From NCBI RefSeq assembly GCF_003732275.1, contig NZ_MOBM01000006.1, forward strand, positions 124,001-188,000: 64,000 nt of DNA. The letters are read 5' to 3'. The DNA comes from Pseudomonas frederiksbergensis. GTDB taxonomy: Bacteria > Pseudomonadota > Gammaproteobacteria > Pseudomonadales > Pseudomonadaceae. Positions 36,699 to 45,667 of this stretch are shown piece by piece. Position numbers and translations under genes: made by a program. The first letter of the stretch is position 1, and each line of letters starts with the position of its first letter. The notes under the pieces are model-generated. The model ran no database searches. It saw only the letters and a list, made by a program, of their open reading frames with translations, and was not told the DNA's origin.

Positions 36699-38099
36699 CT
36701 ACATCTGCGTCGCCATCCCCTCCACATCCATTGCCGCCTGGCGCAACGCTTCGGAGCGGGTCGGGTGTGGATGACAGGTCAGGGCGATGTCTTCGGCCGA
36801 GGCGCTGAACTCCATGGCTACGCAATATTCGCCAATCATTTCACTGACGCTCGGGCCCACAAGGTGCACGCCGAGGACTTCGTCGGTGCGCTCATCGGCC
36901 AATACTTTGGCGAAGCCTTCGGTTTCATGATTGATCTTCGCCCGGCTGTTGGCGGTGAAGGGAAATTTGCCGACCTTATAGGCGCGACCTTCGGCCTTCA
37001 GTTGTTCTTCGGTCTTGCCGACGCTGGCCAGCTCCGGTTTGGTGTAGATCACGCTGGGGATCAGGTCGTAATTGACCTCGCCGGCCTTGCCGACGATCTG
37101 TTCGATGCAGGCCATGGCTTCGTCTTCGGCCTTGTGGGCGAGCATTGGCCCCGACGTCACATCACCGATAACCCAGACGCCAGCGGCCTCGGTGCGGTGG
37201 CCCTTATTGGCGAGCATGCCGCGTTTGTCCGTGGCGAGACCGACGTTTTCCAGCCCCAGGCCTTGGGTATAAGGGCGTCGACCAATGGCCACCAACACGT
37301 AATCGGCTTCAAGTAACTCGGCGGTGCCACCCGCGGCCGGTTCGACGCTGAGCTGAACACCGCTCGCCGACGTCGTGGCGCTGGTGACTTTCGAACTCAA
37401 CTTGAAGCTGATGCCTTGCTTGCTCAATGAGCGCTGAAGGGTCTTGCCCGCTTCGCCATCTACACCGGGACAGATCCGATCGAGAAATTCGACCACCGTC
37501 ACCTGAGCACCCAGGCGCCGCCATACCGAGCCCAGTTCCAGGCCGATCACCCCGGCACCGATCACCACCAGGTGCTTCGGTACTTCGTTCAGCGACAGGG
37601 CGCCCGTGGAGTCGAGGATGCGTTTGTTATCGATGTCCACGCCGGGCAGGGGAGTGGGTTCGGAACCGGTGGCGATAACGATGTCCTTGGCGCTCAGCTC
37701 GGTCTTGACGCCCTGGCTGTCGGTCACCGTGACTTTGCCCGGCCCGTCGATGTGGCCCCAGCCCCTGATCCAGTCGACTTTGTTTTTGCGAAACAGAAAC
37801 TCTATGCCTTTGGTCAGCCCGGTAACGCTTTCATCCTTCTGTTTCATCATTTGAGCAAGGTTGAGGACGGGGTTGACCTCAATCCCCAGGCTGGCGAATT
37901 CCGCCCCCAAGGCCGCGTCGTAGAGTTCGGAGGCATGCAGCAGGGCTTTGGACGGCATGCAGCCGACATTCAGGCAGGTCCCGCCCAAGGTGGCGCGACC
38001 TTCCACGCACGCCGCTTTCAGACCCAGCTGGCCGGCGCGGATCGCTGCGTTATAACCGCCGGGGCCTGCGCCCAGAATCACGACGTCATAGGTGCTCAT
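36699..38099 (-). CDS. lpdA: dihydrolipoyl dehydrogenase
   Basis: A 466-residue flavoprotein disulfide reductase that reoxidises dihydrolipoyl groups of 2-oxoacid dehydrogenases or the glycine system with NAD. The FAD site is VVILGAGPGGYNAAIRAGQL, the redox disulfide GGTCLNVGCMPSKALL (Cys42, Cys47), the NAD site VIGAGVIGLELGSVWRRLGA, and the C-terminal His-Glu in CHPHPTRSEAL. Length and sequence fit Pseudomonas Lpd3-type enzymes. No dehydrogenase or lipoyl-protein gene lies next to it, so its partner complex cannot be told here. Confidence 0.95.
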   Translation of the reverse strand: MSTYDVVILGAGPGGYNAAIRAGQLGLKAACVEGRATLGGTCLNVGCMPSKALLHASELYDAALGAEFASLGIEVNPVLNLAQMMKQKDESVTGLTKGIEFLFRKNKVDWIRGWGHIDGPGKVTVTDSQGVKTELSAKDIVIATGSEPTPLPGVDIDNKRILDSTGALSLNEVPKHLVVIGAGVIGLELGSVWRRLGAQVTVVEFLDRICPGVDGEAGKTLQRSLSKQGISFKLSSKVTSATTSASGVQLSVEPAAGGTAELLEADYVLVAIGRRPYTQGLGLENVGLATDKRGMLANKGHRTEAAGVWVIGDVTSGPMLAHKAEDEAMACIEQIVGKAGEVNYDLIPSVIYTKPELASVGKTEEQLKAEGRAYKVGKFPFTANSRAKINHETEGFAKVLADERTDEVLGVHLVGPSVSEMIGEYCVAMEFSASAEDIALTCHPHPTRSEALRQAAMDVEGMATQM

Positions 38100-38262
38100 A
38101 GTGGTACTCCTGATGAAAGGGTGCAGGATCGATAAAAGTAGCCTTGGATAAAAATTACGAACGTAATATGTGCGTTTCGAGCCATTTCGGTCAAGGCTTC
38201 AGCTTGGCGACAGGTTCAGCGCTTTTAGATAGAGCGATTTACGACGAATATTTCACCACTTT

Positions 38263-38277
38263 CGTTATATCGTAACG
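38263..38277 (+). promoter_or_regulatory. candidate degenerate Zur box before the SPFH/P-ATPase operon
   Basis: CGTTATATCGTAACG matches the perfect boxes in this window (TGTTATATTATAACA) at 11 of 15 positions and keeps the GTTAT/TAAC arms; with the flanks the arms are TTCGTTA and TAACGAA. It lies 10-30 bases before the first gene of the operon. In P. aeruginosa the hmtA operon is zinc-starvation induced, which fits. Binding is inferred. Confidence 0.5.
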
Positions 38278-38286
38278 AATTGTGAT

Positions 38287-40272
38287 GTGAGCGATGGTTG
38301 GGGTGGTATGCAAGTCGATCTCGATGGCGATGAGGCACAGATAGCAGGGCTGCCGCGCTTTCAGCAGGCGGTCATTCAAGGGCGGCGATTGCGGCAATTG
38401 GCAATCGGTTTGGGTGCCTTGGCTGGTGCAGGATTAGTGCTGGCGTTTTTTGTCGGACTGTTTGCGCCGCAGTCGCTTTGGCCGGCGTTGCTGGTCAATC
38501 AGAGCGCCGGTTTGCTGGCGCTGGTTGCCGGCCTGCAATCGGCCTGGTGGGTAACGCAGTGGCGAGCACAGGCGATGAATCCGGCTGTGTCAGTGCCGGT
38601 GGTTGTCGCTGAGGAAGTCGTTGTCGCCGAAGGCTGGTACGAGCGGTTGCTGGACCGGATCAGTCAGCGTTGGTTGCGCTTGCTGGGGCAGATCGGTGCA
38701 CCGACGCTTTGGCTTGGCGGCTGGGCGTTGTTGACGTTGTACTGCGTCGGGCAAGTCTGGAATCTGACCTTGCCGCCCGTTGCGCTGGGGTTGTCGGCCA
38801 GTGTCGGCGCCGCGCTGTCGTTGCTGCTGGCTTTCGGTTTGCTGGTGCTGGAGAGGCAACTGGCGCAGGAAAACGCCGCCCAGTGGCCCGAAGCAGGGTC
38901 GTTGGCGCAGCTGACGCGGGTCGCGATTATTTGCCTGGTGCTCAGCGCCCTGTGTTTGCTGTTCGGCGGCGAAACGTCGGTCTGGCCGGTGCGTCTGGCG
39001 GTGCTGATCGGCTTGCTGCCGGGACTGGTCGCAGTCGAGTTGCTGCTGCGTGCCGTGCTGTCGCTGTTCAGTCCCCGTCGTGAACAGCTGGAACCGGCCA
39101 TGCTGGCGCGAAGCTTCGTCGCCGACATGCTGCGCTGGCCGCCGCAGCCTTTGCTCGCATTGCAGCACGAACTGCACAACCGCTTCGGTATCGACCTGCG
39201 ACAAATCTGGGCCTTCACCTATATGCGCCGGGCGTTTTTGCCGGTGCTGGCGGTGGTGACAATCGTCGGTTGGTCGCTCACCGGCATTCACGAAATTGCG
39301 CTGCAAGGGCGCGGTATCTATGAACGCTTTGGCAAACCGGTGGAGGTTTTCGGCCCTGGTTTGCACGCCGGTTTACCGTGGCCGTTGGGCCGCGTGTTAA
39401 GCGTCGAAAACGGCGTGGTCCACGAGTTGGCCACCAGCGTGGGCGAAACGTCGGCACCGGTCGCGGCCGAACCTGCCGAAGGCCCGGCACCGGCGATTGC
39501 CAATCGCTTGTGGGATGCCAGCCATGTGAACGACAAATCCCAGGTCATCGCCAGTAGCCGTGCCGACAAACAGAGCTTCCAGATAGTCAACATGGATGTG
39601 CGCTTCGTCTATCGCATCGGCCTGAGCGATCAGGCGGCGCTGGCAGCAACGTACAACAGCGCCGATGTGCCAACGCTAATCCGCAGCACCGCCAGCCGGA
39701 TTCTGGTTCACGATTTCGCCTCACGAACCCTCGACGGTTTGCTCGGCGAGGACAGGGTAGGGCTCGCCGAAGAAATCGGTCGCGCCGTGCAGGCTGACCT
39801 GCAAAAACTCGACAGCGGCGTGGAAATTCTTGCCACGGTGGTCGAAGCCATTCACCCGCCAGCGGGGGCGGCCAACGCTTATCACGGCGTGCAAGCGGCG
39901 CAGATTGGTGCTCAGGCATTGATTTCCCGCGAGCGCGGGGCCGCGGCGGAGGCGACTAACCAGGCGCAGTTGCAGGCCAGCATCGCTCGCGATCAAGCCA
40001 CGGCCAGTGCGCATGAAATCAACTCGAGCGCCCAGACCGCCGACCTGAAATTTGCCGCCGAGCGAAAGGCTTATTCCAGCGCCGGCCAAGCCTTCGTGCT
40101 GGAGCAATACTTCAGCCAACTGACTCAAGGTTTGGCCAACGCGAAGCTGCTGGTTCTCGATCATCGTCTGGGCGGCAGCGGTAATGCGCCGACCATCGAC
40201 CTACGTACCTTCACGCTGCCGGCTGACCCTGCGCCGCCGCGTAATACCGTTCAGCCAGGAGCCGCCCATTGA
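38287..40272 (+). CDS. polytopic SPFH/HflK-like membrane protein (hmtA operon, first gene)
   Basis: A 661-residue protein. The N-terminal 320 residues hold about seven transmembrane segments (for example GLGALAGAGLVLAFFVGLF, LWLGGWALLTLYCVGQVW). From about residue 335 an SPFH/prohibitin domain follows (GRGIYERFGKPVEVFGPGLH, VNMDVRFVYRIGLSDQAAL, ILVHDFASRTLDGLL), then a coiled-coil rich in Ala, Gln and Glu. HflK-type proteins form cages around membrane enzymes. Start GTG at 38287 has no clear ribosome binding site; ATG at 38308, after TGGGGTGG, may be the real start. It begins a four-gene operon ending in a metal ATPase. Confidence 0.78.
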   Translation: MSDGWGGMQVDLDGDEAQIAGLPRFQQAVIQGRRLRQLAIGLGALAGAGLVLAFFVGLFAPQSLWPALLVNQSAGLLALVAGLQSAWWVTQWRAQAMNPAVSVPVVVAEEVVVAEGWYERLLDRISQRWLRLLGQIGAPTLWLGGWALLTLYCVGQVWNLTLPPVALGLSASVGAALSLLLAFGLLVLERQLAQENAAQWPEAGSLAQLTRVAIICLVLSALCLLFGGETSVWPVRLAVLIGLLPGLVAVELLLRAVLSLFSPRREQLEPAMLARSFVADMLRWPPQPLLALQHELHNRFGIDLRQIWAFTYMRRAFLPVLAVVTIVGWSLTGIHEIALQGRGIYERFGKPVEVFGPGLHAGLPWPLGRVLSVENGVVHELATSVGETSAPVAAEPAEGPAPAIANRLWDASHVNDKSQVIASSRADKQSFQIVNMDVRFVYRIGLSDQAALAATYNSADVPTLIRSTASRILVHDFASRTLDGLLGEDRVGLAEEIGRAVQADLQKLDSGVEILATVVEAIHPPAGAANAYHGVQAAQIGAQALISRERGAAAEATNQAQLQASIARDQATASAHEINSSAQTADLKFAAERKAYSSAGQAFVLEQYFSQLTQGLANAKLLVLDHRLGGSGNAPTIDLRTFTLPADPAPPRNTVQPGAAH

Positions 40273-41318
40273 GCCAGCCGACGCCTACACACAATCGCGA
40301 TCACGATGATCACGCCGGCCACGATCACGGCCATGGCGGGCATCACCACGGCCATCACCATCACCACCACGGTGAACCTCACGAAGCTGGCCCTTTTCCG
40401 TGGCGGCGAATGGGTTGGGCGGCGCTGCTGGTGGCGTTTGCCATTGCGGCGGCGAGCCTGGTGCAAGTGCGTTCGGGAGAGGCCACGGTCATCACTCGCT
40501 TCGGTAATCCATCGCGGGTATTGCTGGAACCGGGTCTTGGCTGGCGCTGGCCGGCACCCTTCGAAGCGGCGATCCCGGTGGATCTGCGGTTGCGTACCAC
40601 CTCCAGTGGTTTGCAGGATGTGGGCACGCGCGATGGTCTACGCATCATCGTGCAAGCCTACGTAGCCTGGCAGGTGCAGGGTGATCCGGACAACGTGCAA
40701 CGCTTTATGCGCGCCGTGCAGAACCAGCCGGACGAAGCCGCGCGGCAGATCCGCACCTTTGTCGGCTCGGCGCTGGAAACCACCGCCAGCAGTTTCGATC
40801 TGGCCAACCTGGTGAACACTGATGCCAACCAAGTACGCATCGCCGATTTTGAAGCGCAGCTGCGTCAGCAGATCGATCAGCAGTTGCTCACCACCTATGG
40901 TGTGCGAGTGCTGCAGGTGGGCATCGAACGTCTGACGTTGCCATCGGTGACGTTGACTGCCACTGTCGATCGTATGCGCGCCGAACGTGAAACCATCGCC
41001 ACTGAACGCACGGCCATCGGCAAGCGTGAAGCTGCGCAAATTCGCTCTGCGGCCGAGCGTGATGCGCGAATCGTGCAAGCTGATGCGACAGTGAAAGCTG
41101 CGGACATCGAAGCCCAATCCCGCGTCGAAGCCGCGCAGATTTACGGCCGTGCCTACGCCGGTTCGCCGCAGCTCTACAACTTGCTGCGCTCTCTCGACAC
41201 CTTGGGCACCATCGTCACGCCGGGCACCAAACTGATTTTGCGCACTGATGCCGCACCATTCCGGGTGTTGGTTGACGGCCCGCCGACGCTCGATAACAAG
41301 TCCGGATCGCAGCCATGA
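40269..41318 (+). CDS. His-rich SPFH/HflK-like protein (hmtA operon)
   Basis: A 349-residue HflK-like protein with an extreme N-terminal metal-binding head: residues 8-40 contain about 17 His with Asp and Glu (DHDDHAGHDHGHGGHHHGHH is part). One transmembrane segment follows (AALLVAFAIAAASLVQV), then an SPFH domain (VRSGEATVITRFGNPSRVLL, EPGLGWRWPAPFEA) and a helical tail. The start is TTG, overlapping the previous stop as TTGA, and is fixed by AGGAG 8 bases upstream. The head should lie on the cytoplasmic side and bind zinc or another divalent metal, next to the P-type ATPase encoded two genes on. Confidence 0.85.
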   Translation: MSQPTPTHNRDHDDHAGHDHGHGGHHHGHHHHHHGEPHEAGPFPWRRMGWAALLVAFAIAAASLVQVRSGEATVITRFGNPSRVLLEPGLGWRWPAPFEAAIPVDLRLRTTSSGLQDVGTRDGLRIIVQAYVAWQVQGDPDNVQRFMRAVQNQPDEAARQIRTFVGSALETTASSFDLANLVNTDANQVRIADFEAQLRQQIDQQLLTTYGVRVLQVGIERLTLPSVTLTATVDRMRAERETIATERTAIGKREAAQIRSAAERDARIVQADATVKAADIEAQSRVEAAQIYGRAYAGSPQLYNLLRSLDTLGTIVTPGTKLILRTDAAPFRVLVDGPPTLDNKSGSQP

Positions 41319-42373
41319 AATTAGTTCCACGTGGAACAAATGAGTTGAGCAGCCCCTGGATTCAGGCCGGGCGCTTGGCCTTTCTGGCGCTGTACGCCGT
41401 GACTGTGCTGGCTGCTTTGGCGTGGGCATTTTCCAATGTGCGGCAAATCGACCCGCAAAATCGTGCCGTGGTGCTGCACTTCGGCGCACTGGATCGCATT
41501 CAAAATGCCGGTTTGTTGTTGGCATGGCCGCGCCCGTTTGAGCAGGTGATCTTGTTGCCGGCGGCGGATCGAGTGATCGAGCGCCGGGTGGAAAATCTGC
41601 TTCGCACCGATGCTGCATTGCAGGCGGATCGTGTGGCGAGTTTTGCCACGCCCATCAGCGATGCGCTCGCTGGCTCTGGTTATTTATTGACCGGTGATGC
41701 GGGCGTCGTGCAACTGGATGTGCGGGTGTTCTACAAAGTCATCGAGCCGTATGCCTTCGTTCTCCAAGGTGAGCATGTGCTGCCGGCACTGGATCGGCTG
41801 GTGACCCGCAGCGCCGTGGCGCTCACCGCCGCGCGAGATCTGGACACCATTCTGGTGGCTCGACCGGAACTGATCGGCGCCGACAATCAGGCCGCTGAGC
41901 GCCGCGAACGTCTACGCGGCGATCTGGTGCGAGGCATCAATCAGCGCTTGGCCGAACTGACGGCGACCGGGCAGGGGTTGGGCATCGAAGTAGCGCGGGT
42001 CGATGTGCAATCGAGTCTGCCCGGCCCGGCGGTGAACGCGTTCAACGCGGTATTAACCGCTAGCCAGCAGGCCGACAAAGCCGTGGCCAACGCGCGCACT
42101 GAAGCCGAGAAGCTGACTCAGTCCGCCAACGAACAAGCCGACCGCACGCTGCAAGTGGCTCACGCCCAAGCCAGCGAACGCCTGGCCAAAGCTTCTGCCG
42201 ACACCGCCACGGTGCTGAGTTTGGCCAAGGCGCAACAGCGGGGCACCGACCCGCAGATGCTGCTGCGTATTTACCGTGAACGGATGCCGAAGATTCTCGG
42301 GCAGGCCGGCTCGGTAACCACGGTTGATCCGAAAGACGATTCCCGCCTGATCATTCAGGGAGCTGCGCAATGA
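41315..42373 (+). CDS. SPFH/HflC-like protein (hmtA operon)
   Basis: A 352-residue HflC-like protein: one N-terminal transmembrane segment (LAFLALYAVTVLAALAWAF), SPFH domain (IDPQNRAVVLHFGALDRIQN, VVQLDVRFYK-like VVQLDVRVFYKVIEPYAF), then a long Ala/Glu-rich coiled coil (QADKAVANARTEAEKLTQSA). It starts by ATGA overlap with the His-rich gene and ends by overlap with the ATPase gene. The pair probably forms an HflK/HflC-like ring. Its linkage to a metal pump rather than to FtsH suggests a scaffold or chaperone for metal import. Confidence 0.85.
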   Translation: MKLVPRGTNELSSPWIQAGRLAFLALYAVTVLAALAWAFSNVRQIDPQNRAVVLHFGALDRIQNAGLLLAWPRPFEQVILLPAADRVIERRVENLLRTDAALQADRVASFATPISDALAGSGYLLTGDAGVVQLDVRVFYKVIEPYAFVLQGEHVLPALDRLVTRSAVALTAARDLDTILVARPELIGADNQAAERRERLRGDLVRGINQRLAELTATGQGLGIEVARVDVQSSLPGPAVNAFNAVLTASQQADKAVANARTEAEKLTQSANEQADRTLQVAHAQASERLAKASADTATVLSLAKAQQRGTDPQMLLRIYRERMPKILGQAGSVTTVDPKDDSRLIIQGAAQ

Positions 42374-44280
42374 CTGCCCAAACCGCCGTCGCACCGAGCA
42401 TGTTGTCCTCGGCTGAACAACGTAGCGCCGCGCGCCAGTTGACCCTGGCCATGCTTGCACTGGGGTTGCTTGCGCTAGGCCTGATCTGGCGCTGGTTGTC
42501 GCCGGAGCAGACGGGTGTCAGCCAATTGCTGCTGGGTTTCGCTTCCTTGCTGGTGGCCGTGCCGGTCATGCGCTCGGCGTGGTACAGCTTGCGTTATCCG
42601 AGCCTGCACGGGATCACCGATCAATTGATCGCCCTGGCCATGCTCGGCGCCTGGGCCACAGGCGATCTGCTCACCGCGGCTCTGCTACCGATCATCATGA
42701 TCTTCGGTCACGTGCTGGAAGAGCGCAGCGTAATCGGTTCCCAGGAAGCGATTCATGCCCTCGGCAAACTGACTCGCAGCCATGCACGCAAGATTCAGGC
42801 TGACGGCTCCGTCGTTCAAGTCGACAACGGCACACTCAAGGCCGGTGACCTCGTGGAGGTGCGGGCCGGTGATCGAGTGCCGGCGGATGGCCGGGTGTTG
42901 TCCGGTCAGGCAAGCCTCGACACTGCGTCAATCACCGGTGAGTCGGTGCCAATAGAAGCTGTCGTGGGCATGCCGGTTTTCGGCGGGGCGATCAATCTTG
43001 ATGGCCTGCTGCGCATTGAAGTGACCCGCACCGGTCACGAATCGACCTTGGGTAAAGTCATCGCGCTGATGCAAAGCGCCGAACGTTCCAAGCCGCCGAT
43101 CACCCGTTTGCTCGAACGCTACGCCGGCAGCTACATGGTGCTGGTGTTGCTGTTGGCCGCCGTGACCTGGTTTGTTACTAACGATGCGCAAGCGATGCTC
43201 GCCGTGTTGGTAGCCGCTTGCCCTTGCGCGCTGGTGTTGTCGGCACCGGCCACAGCGATTGTCGGGGTGGCGGTGGCGGCTCGGCACGGGATTCTGATTC
43301 GCAGTTCGGCGTTCCTCGAAGAGTTGGCTGACCTGACGTCGTTGGTGGTCGACAAGACCGGAACCCTGACGTTTGGCACCTTGCGTCTGCAATCCATCGA
43401 CAGCCCTCTGGAAGATCGCAGTCACGTATTGAAACTCGCCGCCAGCCTCGGTTCCGCCAGCAGTCACCCGGTCAGCCGCGCCTTGGCTGGGTTGGTCACT
43501 CAGGAACACTTTCTGCTGCTCTCTGACATTCACGAGCGTCAGGGGCTGGGTGTAGTGGCGATGACCGAGCAGGGCGAGGCGGCCCTCGGTCGTCCGGAGC
43601 TGTTCTCACAATTGGGCATCGCCACATCAGCTGTGCCCGAACACGACGGCCCTATCGCCGGGCTGGCACTCAACGGTGAATTTCTCGCCTGGCTGTTGCT
43701 CGCTGACAGCGTCAAACCCGAGGCGCGGTTTGCCCTGAGTGAGTTGCGTGAATTGGGTTTGGGTCGCCAGCTGTTGCTCACCGGGGATCGGCAAAGCGTT
43801 GCGCACACGCTGGCTCGGGATGTGGGCATCAGCGATGTCGAAGCCCAGGCCTTGCCCGAGGACAAACTCAATCGTGTGCTGAAGGAAATCGGCAGCGGAT
43901 TCCGGCCAATGGTGGTGGGAGACGGCATCAACGATTCCCTGGCGCTCAAGGCCGGTGTGGTCGGCGTGGCCATGGGCGCAGGCGGTGCGGACATCGCGCT
44001 GGCCTCGGCCGATATTGTACTGATTGGTAGCGACCTGCGCCGGCTCGGGACCTGTGTGCGCTTGAGTCGCCAATGCCGCCAGACCTTGCAGGTCAACGTG
44101 ATCATCGGTTTGGGCTGGACGTTGGCCATCGTCGCGTTTGCCGCATTCGGCTGGCTTGGGGCGGCAGGGGCGATGATTGCCGCGCTGTTGCACAACTTGA
44201 GCACGTTATTAGTGCTCGGTAATGCCGGGCGTTTGCTACGCTTTCAGGAACCCCTACTCAAGCTTAAGGATGAGGTGTGA
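42370..44280 (+). CDS. hmtA: P1B-type metal-translocating ATPase, HmtA-like
   Basis: A 636-residue heavy-metal ATPase with eight expected transmembrane helices and no N-terminal HMA or His-rich domain. Motifs: TGES (189-192), transport-site CPC (284-286) in ACPCAL, phosphorylation site DKTGT (328-332), P1B signature HP (366-367), hinge GDGIND. The last helix reads LLHNLSTLLVLGNAGRLL, lacking the Asp of ZntA-type zinc exporters. In P. aeruginosa, HmtA, a zinc/copper importer, is encoded with SPFH-protein genes in the same arrangement. That and the Zur-like box support import rather than export. Metal and direction need measurement. Confidence 0.8.
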   Translation: MTAQTAVAPSMLSSAEQRSAARQLTLAMLALGLLALGLIWRWLSPEQTGVSQLLLGFASLLVAVPVMRSAWYSLRYPSLHGITDQLIALAMLGAWATGDLLTAALLPIIMIFGHVLEERSVIGSQEAIHALGKLTRSHARKIQADGSVVQVDNGTLKAGDLVEVRAGDRVPADGRVLSGQASLDTASITGESVPIEAVVGMPVFGGAINLDGLLRIEVTRTGHESTLGKVIALMQSAERSKPPITRLLERYAGSYMVLVLLLAAVTWFVTNDAQAMLAVLVAACPCALVLSAPATAIVGVAVAARHGILIRSSAFLEELADLTSLVVDKTGTLTFGTLRLQSIDSPLEDRSHVLKLAASLGSASSHPVSRALAGLVTQEHFLLLSDIHERQGLGVVAMTEQGEAALGRPELFSQLGIATSAVPEHDGPIAGLALNGEFLAWLLLADSVKPEARFALSELRELGLGRQLLLTGDRQSVAHTLARDVGISDVEAQALPEDKLNRVLKEIGSGFRPMVVGDGINDSLALKAGVVGVAMGAGGADIALASADIVLIGSDLRRLGTCVRLSRQCRQTLQVNVIIGLGWTLAIVAFAAFGWLGAAGAMIAALLHNLSTLLVLGNAGRLLRFQEPLLKLKDEV

Positions 44281-44399
44281 GCGTCTACAACTTTTCAGAA
44301 CTGTGTGCCGGATTTGTAGTCATCTAGGGTAAGGCGATCATTTTCAACGGTCGCCCGTTGGATGGTTTCAGTGTTGCAGGCAACACCGGGAATAGAAAA

Positions 44400-44430
44400 A
44401 GGCTATTAATTCGATAGCCTGCTATTTTTC
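44400..44430 (+). terminator. probable terminator of the hmtA operon
   Basis: AGGCTAT (44400-44406) pairs ATAGCCT (44414-44420), 7-base loop, followed by GCTATTTTTC. The stem is short but the T-run is good. It lies 120 bases after hmtA. Confidence 0.6.
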
Positions 44431-44439
44431 AAGGATGGT

Positions 44440-44446
44440 CTACCCT
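44440..44446 (+). promoter_or_regulatory. possible RpoS-type -10 element of cfa
   Basis: CTACCCT lies 34 bases before the cfa ATG and resembles the sigma-S -10 pattern. cfa genes are commonly stationary-phase induced. Weak evidence. Confidence 0.3.
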
Positions 44447-44479
44447 CAGATTTGACGTCTGAAACAAGGGGGACTTTTC

Positions 44480-45667
44480 ATGCTCGCGCAACTTCCACCG
44501 GCCTTACAGAATCTGCAATTACCGCTTCGCTTGCGACTCTGGGACGGCCATGAGTTCAATCTGGGGCCGACGCCTAGCGTCACCATTGTGGTCAAGGACC
44601 CCCACATGGTTACCCAGTTCACCCATCCCAGCCTCGACGCGTTGGGGGCGGCGTTCGTCGAAGGCAAGCTAGAGCTGGAAGGCTCCATAAGCGAAGTGAT
44701 TCGTGTCTGCGATGAATGGAGTCAGGCGCTGATCAACGAAGACGAAGATGCACAACCGGTGCGCACGGTGCATGACAAAGAGACCGATGCCAAAGCCATC
44801 TCCTACCACTACGACCTCTCCAACGCGTTTTACCAACTGTGGCTCGACAGCGACATGGCGTATTCCTGCGCCTATTTCGAGACCGGCAGTGAAACACTAG
44901 AGCAAGCCCAACAGGCCAAGTTTCGCCACCTGTGCCGCAAGCTGCGGTTGCAACCAGGCGAATATCTGCTGGATGTCGGTTGTGGCTGGGGCGGGTTGGC
45001 GCGGTATGCGGCTCGGGAGTTCGGCGCGAAGGTGTTCGGGATCACGCTCAGTAAAGAGCAATTGGACCTGGCCCGCGAACGGGTAAAAGCCGAAGGCCTG
45101 GAGGATCAGATCGAACTGCAACTGCTCGACTACCGCGATTTGCCTCAGGACGGGCGTTTCGACAAGGTGGTCAGCGTCGGCATGTTCGAACACGTCGGCC
45201 ACGCCAATCTGGCCGAATACTGCAAAACCTTGTTCGGCGCGGTGAAAGAGGGCGGCCTGGTGATGAACCATGGGATCACCGCCAAGCACACCGATGGTCG
45301 TCCGGTTGGGCGCGGCGCCGGTGAATTCATTGAGAAGTACGTGTTCCCCAACGGCGAGCTGCCGCATCTGTCGATGATCTCGGCCGAGATCAGCGAAGCG
45401 GGGCTGGAGATTGTCGATGTCGAGAGCCTGCGCCTGCATTACGCGCGAACCCTGGACCACTGGAGCGAACGCCTGGAAGACAATCTGGAAGCCGCCGGCA
45501 AACTGGTGCCAGAACAGGCTTTACGGATCTGGCGGTTGTACCTGGCAGGGTGTGCCTATGCCTTCGCCAGAGGCTGGATCAACCTGCACCAAATCCTCGC
45601 GGTGAAAGCCCATCCCGATGGCAGCCATGAACTGCCATGGACCCGCGATGACATTTACAACCCTTAA
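44480..45667 (+). CDS. cfa: cyclopropane-fatty-acyl-phospholipid synthase
   Basis: A 395-residue enzyme that adds a methylene group from SAM to unsaturated acyl chains in membrane phospholipids. The N-terminal lipid-binding domain ([13 protein letters not shown]) precedes the catalytic domain with the SAM loop [16 protein letters not shown], the [19 protein letters not shown] active region, and [17 protein letters not shown] lies 7 bases before the ATG. It converges on cls: the stop codons overlap in a TTAA. Both are membrane-lipid genes. It is probably growth-phase regulated. Confidence 0.95.
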   Translation: MLAQLPPALQNLQLPLRLRLWDGHEFNLGPTPSVTIVVKDPHMVTQFTHPSLDALGAAFVEGKLELEGSISEVIRVCDEWSQALINEDEDAQPVRTVHDKETDAKAISYHYDLSNAFYQLWLDSDMAYSCAYFETGSETLEQAQQAKFRHLCRKLRLQPGEYLLDVGCGWGGLARYAAREFGAKVFGITLSKEQLDLARERVKAEGLEDQIELQLLDYRDLPQDGRFDKVVSVGMFEHVGHANLAEYCKTLFGAVKEGGLVMNHGITAKHTDGRPVGRGAGEFIEKYVFPNGELPHLSMISAEISEAGLEIVDVESLRLHYARTLDHWSERLEDNLEAAGKLVPEQALRIWRLYLAGCAYAFARGWINLHQILAVKAHPDGSHELPWTRDDIYNP

